Program-made: the position numbers and the translations under genes | Shown: piece by piece, positions 32,830 to 38,969 of the stretch | Numbering within the stretch: position 1 is the first letter of the stretch | Layout: every line of letters begins with the position of its first letter | The notes under the pieces: generated by a model | What the model was told of the DNA's origin: nothing | Database searches by the model: none | What the model saw: the letters and a program-made list of their open reading frames with translations, nothing else | NCBI GenBank assembly: GCA_028721415.1 | Contig: JAQYIU010000105.1 | Coordinates: 1-38,969, forward strand | Reading direction: 5' to 3' | Length of the DNA stretch: 38,969 nucleotides | From: Lachnospiraceae bacterium | GTDB lineage: Bacteria > Bacillota > Clostridia > Lachnospirales > Lachnospiraceae

Positions 32830-33474
32830 ATGATGGCATCCAGTCCTTTAGAATCCCTGACCAGTGGATTTATCATGAATGTTGAACTGTTTGCGGTTAC
32901 GTTACTTTTGGCACTGCCTCTTGGATTGGTTCTGACATTTTGTTCCATGTCAAAGTTTAAGCCTTTGCGCTGGACGATGAAAGTATTTATCTGGATCATC
33001 CGTGGTACACCGCTGATGCTTCAGCTCTTTGTGGTGTTATATGTGCCGGGCCTGCTTTTTGAAATGCCAATGTCATCCCGTTTTACGGCGGCGGTCATTG
33101 CCTTTGTCATTAATTATTCGGCATATTTTTCAGAAATATACCGTGGAGGAATTGAAAGTATTTCTGTGGGACAGTATGAGGCAGGTAAAGTGTTGGGTAT
33201 GACTAGATCTCAGGTGTTCTTTAAGGTCATTTTACTTCAGGTAATTAAGCGGATTGTTCCGCCGATGAGCAACGAAGTAATTACTCTGACAAAAGACACA
33301 TCCCTCGCCCGTGTCATTGGTCTGGCGGAAATTATTATGAGTGCAGAGCGTTTTACAAAACAGGGTCTGATCTGGCCACTGTTCTCTACGGGACTCTACT
33401 TCCTGGTATTTAACGGACTTCTTTCCCTGCTCTTTGGATGGATTGAGAAGAAGATGGATTATTTCCGGGTATAA
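32830..33474 (+). CDS. Amino acid ABC transporter permease
   Basis: This 214-residue membrane protein of the HisMQ type has about five helices. The EAA loop is visible as YEAGKVLGMTRSQVFFKVILLQ, followed by PPMSNEVITLTKDTSLARVIGLAE. AAGGAG precedes the ATG at 32830. A second ATG follows immediately at 32833. It pairs with the ATPase encoded 13 bases downstream. Confidence 0.93.
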   Translation: MMASSPLESLTSGFIMNVELFAVTLLLALPLGLVLTFCSMSKFKPLRWTMKVFIWIIRGTPLMLQLFVVLYVPGLLFEMPMSSRFTAAVIAFVINYSAYFSEIYRGGIESISVGQYEAGKVLGMTRSQVFFKVILLQVIKRIVPPMSNEVITLTKDTSLARVIGLAEIIMSAERFTKQGLIWPLFSTGLYFLVFNGLLSLLFGWIEKKMDYFRV

Positions 33475-33486
33475 GGAGGAACTGCT

Positions 33487-34272
33487 ATGTCTATATTAGA
33501 AGTAAAAAATCTGAAAAAGAATTTTGGAAATGTAGAAGTATTAAAAGGAATCGATTTTTCTCTGGAAAAGGGAGAAGCTTTGGCCATGATCGGCGCATCG
33601 GGAAGCGGTAAAACGACATTGTTGCGTTGTCTGAATTTCCTTGAGAAACCGACAGAAGGTCAGATTTTAGTAAAAGGACAGGTGATTTACGATTCTGCTG
33701 ATTTGAAATCTGCAAGTGAGGCGGAAATCAGGAAAAATCGTCTTCACTTTGGAATGGTTTTCCAATCCTTTAATTTGTTTCCTCAATATACAGCGCTTCA
33801 GAACTGTACCTTAGCCAAAGAACTCATGGCGAAAGAACGACCGGATTTCAAGTCAAATAAAAAACAGATTCTGGAAGAAATCAGAGAAGAAGGAGAGACA
33901 ATCCTCACCAGCGTAGGTCTGCAGGATAAAATGAACAATTATCCTCATCAGCTTTCCGGAGGTCAGCAACAGCGTGTGGCAATTGCGAGAGCACTTATGC
34001 TTCAGCCGGATATTCTCTGTTTTGATGAACCAACATCTGCACTGGATCCTGAATTGACCGGAGAAGTATTAAAAGTTATCCGCGGATTGGCTGACAAGAA
34101 GACTACCATGGTTATTGTTACCCACGAGATGCAGTTCGCCAGAGATGTATCTGATAAAGTACTGTTTCTGGATCAGGGAAATGTGGCTGAATACGGAACT
34201 CCACAGCAGGTATTTGAGAATCCGAAGGAAGAGAGAACACGCCAGTTCCTGGAAAGATATTTTGAGCAATAA
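33487..34272 (+). CDS. Amino acid ABC transporter ATP-binding protein
   Basis: This 261-residue ATPase has Walker A GASGSGKTTLLRCLN, the Q-loop, LSGGQQQRVAIARAL signature, CFDEPTSALDP Walker B and a THEM H-loop segment (VTHEMQFARDV). It is of the GlnQ/HisP type. AAGGAGG precedes the start. A strong terminator follows, closing the operon. Confidence 0.95.
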   Translation: MSILEVKNLKKNFGNVEVLKGIDFSLEKGEALAMIGASGSGKTTLLRCLNFLEKPTEGQILVKGQVIYDSADLKSASEAEIRKNRLHFGMVFQSFNLFPQYTALQNCTLAKELMAKERPDFKSNKKQILEEIREEGETILTSVGLQDKMNNYPHQLSGGQQQRVAIARALMLQPDILCFDEPTSALDPELTGEVLKVIRGLADKKTTMVIVTHEMQFARDVSDKVLFLDQGNVAEYGTPQQVFENPKEERTRQFLERYFEQ

Positions 34273-34298
34273 ATGATTCATAATGAAAGATATAGAAA

Positions 34299-34337
34299 AA
34301 CAACTGCCTTTTTGAAAATACAGGCAGTTGTTTTTTT
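34299..34337. terminator. Bidirectional terminator after the ABC operon
   Basis: AACAACTGCCT (34299-34309) pairs with AGGCAGTTGTT (from 34322), followed by a T-run on the plus strand. On the minus strand the flanking T-rich arm also serves the convergent aminotransferase. Confidence 0.9.
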
Positions 34338-34347
34338 GCATAAAAAA

Positions 34348-35547
34348 TTATTTGATGTTCGGTAGATGATATTCTTCCGCAAGTTCCCGGAATACCGGCA
34401 ATGCTTTTATAATACGCTCTGTCGGCACGCAGTAGGCGATTCGGAAATGTCCGGGACAGCCGAATATATCGCCGGGAACCAGCATCAGATTCTTTTCCCT
34501 GGCTTTTTCACAAAAGGCGTAGGAATCCGGTTCCGGAGAACGAGGGAACATGTAAAATGTTCCACCCGGTTCCACACAGGAATAACCATATTCTATGAGG
34601 GCTTCGAACAGAATATTTTTATTCTTTTCATACACACTCAGATCTGAAGTTTCTGTGCATACTTCTCCGACAGTTCTCTGCATCAGAGAAGCGGGACCGT
34701 TTTGCCCGATGGTTCTGGAAATCTGAGGGCAGATTTCAATGATTGCCTTGGAATATGTACATTCCGGAGAGACGGCCAGATAACCGATTCGTTCTCCCGG
34801 AAGAGAAAGGGATTTGCTGAAAGAATAGCAGGTTAGTGTATCCTTATAAAAATTGGCAATATAAGGACTGTCTGTTCCCTTAAATATAATGTCGCGATAA
34901 GGCTCATCGGATATCAGGTAAATCGGATGGCCGAATTCTTCTGATTTCTCCGTGAGAATTTCAGAAAGCTTCTGGATGGTTTCCGTGGAATAAACAATAC
35001 CCGATGGATTATTTGGTGAATTAATCAGTAATGCTGTTACGGAAGGAGTCAAATGTTCTTCCAGAGCATCGAAATTAATCTGGAACGAATCAATATTTGC
35101 TGGTAAAATGGTCAGTTTCAGACCGGCACCGGCGGTATATGGTTTGTACTCAGAAAAGCATGGAGCAAAAGTCAGGATCTCATCTCCTGGATTGGTGACA
35201 GCCCTTAAGGCATGGGCCAGTGCCCCTGCAGCGCCTATTGTCATGAAAATATTAGAAGAAGTATAATGACATCCGTAGGTTCTGTTCAGACTGTCAGCAA
35301 TTTGTTCTCTTACCTCCATAATACCAAAGCTTGGGCTATACCCATGAAGAGAAAGGGGATTCAGGGAATTCAGTTTATCAATCATCGTCTGATTGACGCA
35401 AGAAGGTGCCGGGACGGAAGGATTACCGAGACTGAAATCATAAATATTCTCCTCACCTACAAGTTTGGCTTTCTCCTGGGCATACTGAAAAATTTCAAAA
35501 ATAATATCTTTTTCTGTCAACATGGATGAATAGTATTTATTTATCAT
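34348..35547 (-). CDS. PLP-dependent aminotransferase class I/II
   Basis: This 399-residue enzyme has DFSLGNPSVPAPSCV, a glycine-rich TIGAAGALAHALRAV loop, INSPNNPSGIVY, SDEPYRDIIFKG and the catalytic lysine in SFSKSLSLPGERIGYL. It is distinct from the aminotransferase at 29623. The start at 35547 is preceded by AAGGAA. It is transcribed divergently from the glycerol-dehydrogenase-like gene from paired promoters. The amino acid substrate is not predictable. Confidence 0.9.
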   Translation of the reverse strand: MINKYYSSMLTEKDIIFEIFQYAQEKAKLVGEENIYDFSLGNPSVPAPSCVNQTMIDKLNSLNPLSLHGYSPSFGIMEVREQIADSLNRTYGCHYTSSNIFMTIGAAGALAHALRAVTNPGDEILTFAPCFSEYKPYTAGAGLKLTILPANIDSFQINFDALEEHLTPSVTALLINSPNNPSGIVYSTETIQKLSEILTEKSEEFGHPIYLISDEPYRDIIFKGTDSPYIANFYKDTLTCYSFSKSLSLPGERIGYLAVSPECTYSKAIIEICPQISRTIGQNGPASLMQRTVGEVCTETSDLSVYEKNKNILFEALIEYGYSCVEPGGTFYMFPRSPEPDSYAFCEKAREKNLMLVPGDIFGCPGHFRIAYCVPTERIIKALPVFRELAEEYHLPNIK

Positions 35548-35585
35548 AACAAATTCCTTTCTTTTGTATAGAAGAATTATCTATT

Positions 35586-35614
35586 ATTTTATCACACTGC
35601 AGTAAAAAGAACAA
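35586..35614 (-). promoter_or_regulatory. Promoter of the minus-strand aminotransferase
   Basis: On the minus strand TTGTTC (35609-35614) and TAAAAT (35586-35591) are 17 bases apart. Confidence 0.6.
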
Positions 35615-35626
35615 GATGACAGGGAG

Positions 35627-35655
35627 TTGACGAATTTCCAGTAAATGGATATAAT
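35627..35655 (+). promoter_or_regulatory. Promoter of the glycerol-dehydrogenase-like gene
   Basis: TTGACG (35627-35632) and TATAAT (35650-35655) are 17 bases apart. The -35 of the divergent promoter lies only 12 bases away, so a shared operator is possible. Confidence 0.75.
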
Positions 35656-35687
35656 CAGATAGAAGTATTATAAAGAGGAGATTGGTG

Positions 35688-36764
35688 ATGGAGAATTATA
35701 CAATTTTAATGGCACCCTATTCTGTCGGGCCGGATTCTTATAAAAAAATACCGGAATATTGTCGTTTATATGGAACAAAAGCGGTGGTGATCGGAGGAAA
35801 AAAAGCAATGGCTGCAGCCAAAGATAAGATTCTGGCATCCATTGCTTCATCAGATATAGATATTCTTGAATTTGTTTGGTTTGGAAATGAATGTACTTTT
35901 GAGACCGCAAAACATCTTGAAGAATCAGAAGCTGTTCAGGCAGCGGATATGATTTTTGCCGTGGGTGGCGGAAAGGCAGTCGATACCTGCAAGCTTGTCA
36001 GTATTGATCTGAACAAACCTTATTTTACTTTTCCGACCATTGCGTCCAATTGTGCAGCCAGTTCTGCATTATCTATCGTATATAATGAAGATGGCAGTTT
36101 TTGTGATTTTGTACATTTCCTCGAATCGGCGAAACATGTTTTTATTGACACGGAGATTATTGCAAAGGCACCGAAAGAATACTTATGGGCAGGAATCGGG
36201 GATACTTATGCCAAGTACTATGAGGTCAGTGTCTCGGCCAGAGGAGAGAAGCTGGAGCATTATATGGCACTCGGTGTGAACATGAGCCGTATGTGTATGG
36301 AAACTCTTGTCGAATACGGGGCTCAGGCTCTGGAGGATAATAGCAGGGGAATTGCTTCTTATGAGCTGGAGCAGGCAGTTCTTGCCATCATTATCACAAC
36401 AGGATGGGTATCTTCACTTGTTGCCAGAAATCATACAATGGATTATAATGGAGGTGTGGCTCACGCATTCTTTTATGGGCTGTGTAATCTGCCCAAATTT
36501 GATGAAAATCATCTTCATGGAGTGGTTGTCGGCTTTGGCGTACTTCTTCTTCTGCTTATTGACGGGCAGGAAGAAGAGTGCAGGAAGATGATTGAATTCA
36601 ACAGGAGCGTAGGCCTTCCGGTATCACTTTCTGATATTGGAGTGACAATGGAGCAGGTGGCAGCATGCACCGCAACGATGGTGAAGGATGAAGATCTTGA
36701 GCACTATCCGTATAAAGTGACGGAGGAGATGATTCTGGAAGCAGCGAAAAAACTCGATAAATAA
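35688..36764 (+). CDS. Iron-containing alcohol dehydrogenase family, glycerol-dehydrogenase-like
   Basis: This 358-residue enzyme has a nucleotide-binding half with FAVGGGKAVDTCKLV and TFPTIASNCAASSALSIVY. A metal-binding half includes WAGIGDTYAKYYE, NGGVAHAFFYGL and ENHLHGVVVGFGV. The Asp and two His residues of the family metal site are present. It resembles glycerol dehydrogenase (GldA). ATG 35688 is taken because GAGGAG lies 7 bases upstream; in-frame TTG and GTG codons come just before. The true substrate may be another polyol or hydroxy acid. Confidence 0.87.
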   Translation: MENYTILMAPYSVGPDSYKKIPEYCRLYGTKAVVIGGKKAMAAAKDKILASIASSDIDILEFVWFGNECTFETAKHLEESEAVQAADMIFAVGGGKAVDTCKLVSIDLNKPYFTFPTIASNCAASSALSIVYNEDGSFCDFVHFLESAKHVFIDTEIIAKAPKEYLWAGIGDTYAKYYEVSVSARGEKLEHYMALGVNMSRMCMETLVEYGAQALEDNSRGIASYELEQAVLAIIITTGWVSSLVARNHTMDYNGGVAHAFFYGLCNLPKFDENHLHGVVVGFGVLLLLLIDGQEEECRKMIEFNRSVGLPVSLSDIGVTMEQVAACTATMVKDEDLEHYPYKVTEEMILEAAKKLDK

Positions 36765-36809
36765 CATATTTTATTCACATAAAACCTGTATAATATTACA
36801 GAAACTATA

Positions 36810-36868
36810 ATCGGATTATAAGCTTAATTTCCATGAGCAAATTACTTTTTTCGTGGATCCGATTGAAA
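36810..36868 (+). other. Hairpin in the leader of the fibronectin-III protein
   Basis: AATCGGAT pairs with ATCCGATT, and CCATGA with TCGTGG nested inside. It ends just before the ribosome site AAAAGGAGGAGG. It may be a leader control structure; TATAAT-like boxes lie upstream at 36789 and 36806 without good -35 elements. Confidence 0.45.
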
Positions 36869-36889
36869 TGAGAAAAGGAGGAGGATATC

Positions 36890-38242
36890 ATGCGTAAATT
36901 ATTTTCTCAAATGACAACTTTATGTTTGGTTTTTGTAATGTGTCTGGCATTTTCTATATGCATTCATGCACAGGGAACCACTGCAGAAACTACTACAGAA
37001 ACTACTACACAAACAAAACCAGAAGTAAAACCGGCACCGGCGGTACCTACAGTAACGGAAGTAAAAGGCGGAAGCAAAAGGGTTAAAATTTACTGGAATA
37101 CTGTTCAGGGTGCTGAGGGATACTGTGTTTATATGAGCAGTAATTCCAAAGTGAGCTATGAAAAGGTTGCAGATATCGCTAACGGTGAGGAAGGCAAATA
37201 TACCAAAACAGGTCTTGTAAACGGCAGCACCTATTTCTTTTATGTGACTTCCTATGTGAAAAATGAAGATGGTACAATCAGCGAGAGTGCACGATCTGTA
37301 GAAGTCAGTGGCAAACCGGCGTCTGTTCATACCACTTCAAAAGCACCTTTGAAATATTCTTCAAAGAGTTCTTTTATAAAATCAGCTGCATATAAGAAAT
37401 ATTCCGGAATCAAAAATAACTATAAATATGAAAAGAGTTTTGCGATTCCTGGATTAAAATATACTAATGTGGGTGGATTTGAAAGTACTGCCATGCTTCC
37501 ACAGGATATGTGTTTTGCAGGTGGATATATGCTGATTTCTGCATATGATAAGAGCGGAGCGGATGAATCTGTGATTTATGTTCTGAATAAAACAAGCAGA
37601 TCTTACATCACGACCATCGTTCTTCCAGACAAGGCTCAGGTATCCGGTATGACTTATGATGGCAAACGTATCTGGCTTACAGGACAGAATTGTATCATGA
37701 GTATTCCGTTAACTACCATACAGACAGCCGTAAACAATGGCGGAAGCTATCTGATCGTAAATGAATATGAAAACAAGATTCCGCTCAAGATGACCACTTC
37801 TTTCCTCTGCTATTATAATAATGTGCTGTGGGTTGGAAGCTATAACGCGACAGCTTCATCAATTGCTTACGGTTATACATTGACTGAGGCAAACAATACG
37901 GTAACACTGACAGAACTTTACAAAATGACAATACCGAAGGCTACTCGCTCTATGGCAATTGATACCAATGGAAAAATGTATATTACCAGAAGTTATAAAA
38001 CTTCATCTTCAAAGAGTGGATATATTTCAAAAATTTCTTCTTATACGCCGAACTTCACCCAGCCGACTGCATCATCTTACATAGCAAAGGGTTCAGCTAA
38101 GAAGTCGATCACTCTTCCGCCGCTTTGTGGAGGTGTAACTGTAAAAGGATCATATGTTTTTGTATCTTTCAGTTCTACAAGATATCCGGCTTGCAAATAT
38201 CCGGTAGATCGTGTAATTGCCCTTCGTAAGTCAAAATTATAA
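36890..38242 (+). CDS. Secreted protein with fibronectin type III domain
   Basis: This 450-residue protein has a signal peptide (LCLVFVMCLAFSICIHAQG, cleavage likely after HA), a Thr/Glu-rich linker of about 15 residues, and a fibronectin type III domain (about 45-145). That domain has VKIYWNTVQGAEGYCVYMS and YFFYVTSYVKNEDG. The C-terminal 270 residues show repeated beta motifs (ISAYDKSGADESVIYVLNK, VSGMTYDGKRIWLTGQN) that suggest a beta-propeller-like fold. The protein is exported, probably surface or matrix associated. No catalytic motif or sortase signal is seen. AAAAGGAGGAGG precedes the start. Confidence 0.85.
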   Translation: MRKLFSQMTTLCLVFVMCLAFSICIHAQGTTAETTTETTTQTKPEVKPAPAVPTVTEVKGGSKRVKIYWNTVQGAEGYCVYMSSNSKVSYEKVADIANGEEGKYTKTGLVNGSTYFFYVTSYVKNEDGTISESARSVEVSGKPASVHTTSKAPLKYSSKSSFIKSAAYKKYSGIKNNYKYEKSFAIPGLKYTNVGGFESTAMLPQDMCFAGGYMLISAYDKSGADESVIYVLNKTSRSYITTIVLPDKAQVSGMTYDGKRIWLTGQNCIMSIPLTTIQTAVNNGGSYLIVNEYENKIPLKMTTSFLCYYNNVLWVGSYNATASSIAYGYTLTEANNTVTLTELYKMTIPKATRSMAIDTNGKMYITRSYKTSSSKSGYISKISSYTPNFTQPTASSYIAKGSAKKSITLPPLCGGVTVKGSYVFVSFSSTRYPACKYPVDRVIALRKSKL

Positions 38243-38258
38243 GATTGAAGGAGATAAA

Positions 38259-38774
38259 ATGACATTTCATCAATTAGACATAAATCAAATGAGCATAAAT
38301 CCATTCCAGAGAATAGGAAATGAATGGATGTTAATTACAGCAAAAAAAGGGGAGACTGTCAATACCATGACAGCTTCCTGGGGAATGATGGGAGTTTTCT
38401 GGGGGGAAAATGTGGTTACTGTTGGAATCCGTCCTCAGAGATACACGAAAGAATTTGTCGACGCGGGAGACATTTTCACCCTGACCTTTTTTGACGGAGA
38501 ACGGAAAAAAGAGATGGGTTATCTGGGAAGTGTTTCAGGGAGAGACGAAGACAAGATTAAAAAAGTGGATTTCCATGTTACAGAAATTGATGGAGCACCG
38601 ACTTTTGAAGAAGGTAAATTAGTATTTGTGTGCAAAAAATTAATGGAAACGCCTCTTGATCCGGCAGACTTTAAAGAAAGCTGGATTGATGAAAAATGGT
38701 ATGAGGCTCACGATTATCATATAATGTATACGGCGGAAGTGATTGGGGTATATCAATCCGGTCAGGAAGTATAG
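38259..38774 (+). CDS. Flavin reductase family protein
   Basis: This 171-residue protein matches the flavin-reductase-like FMN-binding split barrel: MLITAKKGETVNTMTASWGMMGVFWGEN, VTVGIRPQRYTKEFVDAGD and FTLTFFDGERKKEMGYLGSVSGRDEDKI. It probably reduces or binds FMN with NAD(P)H. GAAGGAGA precedes ATG 38259; the longer frame overlaps the upstream gene. It lies 16 bases after the fibronectin gene, so the two are probably cotranscribed, though no functional link is evident. Confidence 0.9.
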   Translation: MTFHQLDINQMSINPFQRIGNEWMLITAKKGETVNTMTASWGMMGVFWGENVVTVGIRPQRYTKEFVDAGDIFTLTFFDGERKKEMGYLGSVSGRDEDKIKKVDFHVTEIDGAPTFEEGKLVFVCKKLMETPLDPADFKESWIDEKWYEAHDYHIMYTAEVIGVYQSGQEV

Positions 38775-38791
38775 TTCCTGACTGGATTCGG

Positions 38792-38922
38792 GTCGAACGT
38801 AAAGAGAAAGTCTTTTTCGACTGAGTTCAAGAACGCCTCGGCGTACTTGTTGCGAGATGCGCGTCATGCGTTAGCATGACAAATTTCTAATGCGCATCTC
38901 TGCAATCCGCCGGAGGCTTAAC
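38792..38922. repeat. Second nested palindromic intergenic element
   Basis: GTCGAA (38792-38797) pairs with TTCGAC (38816-38821). CCTCGGCG (38836-38843) pairs with CGCC-G-GAGG (38908-38916). TTGC and GAGATGCGC (38850-38862) pair with GCGCATCTC-T-GCAA (38892-38905), and GTCATGC pairs with GCATGAC (38863-38880, GTTA loop). The remaining bases to 38969 hold no gene. The element shares four words with the one at 23553-23750. Confidence 0.7.
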
Positions 38923-38969
38923 ATTTCAGAAGGGGATTGTTACCCGCTACTGGAACTAGTTTATTTCCC

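Noticed and set aside
1-38969. CRISPR arrays, tRNA or rRNA genes, transposases
   Set aside because: No regularly spaced direct repeats, no tRNA-like folds outside coding sequence and no transposase-like protein were seen.

Overview
The window looks like chromosome of a low-GC Gram-positive gut Clostridia, most likely a Lachnospiraceae. The basis is AT-rich codon use, strong GGAGG ribosome binding sites, TTGACA/TATAAT promoters, and a string of genes whose order and protein sequences match Firmicutes housekeeping loci. I see no tRNA, rRNA, CRISPR array or intact insertion sequence.

Layout. (1) 1-3411 is a mobile-element or prophage segment: the tail of an unknown gene, three small proteins (one overlapping its neighbour), a phage scaffold protein, a phage major capsid protein and an accessory sigma factor. 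There is no terminase, portal, head-completion or tail gene, and the spacers are packed with GC-rich hairpins. (2) 3412-7606 is variable: a membrane acyltransferase, a lipoprotein-type barnase with its barstar inhibitor, a DUF378 membrane protein, an unknown lipoprotein and a DUF5688 protein. (3) 7690-11662 holds a YtvI-like permease, a histidine phosphatase, RarA, a tiny membrane protein and rubrerythrin. (4) 11926-23523 is one long information-processing block: ylxM-ffh-rpsP-khpA-rimM-trmD-rplS, lepB-rbgA-lepB, rnhB-yraN-pgeF, a DUF512 radical-SAM protein, der and plsY. It covers SRP targeting, ribosome assembly, tRNA/rRNA maturation, protein export and phospholipid synthesis. (5) 23814-25742 (minus) is an ABC-F ATPase, facing plsY across a heavily folded spacer. 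(6) 26028-31632 holds rex, nnr, an antitoxin-less mazF, a CBS/CorC protein, an aminotransferase and yebC. (7) 31790-34272 is a polar amino acid ABC transporter (binding protein, permease, ATPase). (8) 34348-38774 holds two divergently transcribed metabolic genes, a secreted fibronectin-III protein and a flavin reductase. The window ends in a second folded intergenic element.

Themes. Rex senses the NADH/NAD+ ratio and sits directly before nnr, which repairs damaged NAD(P)H. Hairpin attenuators split several operons (khpA/rimM, binding protein/permease). Points most worth a second look are the capsid-scaffold-sigma island without packaging genes, the roughly 200-nt nested palindrome at 23553-23750 and its relative at the right edge, the lipobox-bearing barnase, the orphan mazF, and the repeated GCCCGGC/GCCGGGT hairpins around the small phage-like genes. 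All functional calls come from reading the sequence; no database search was possible.
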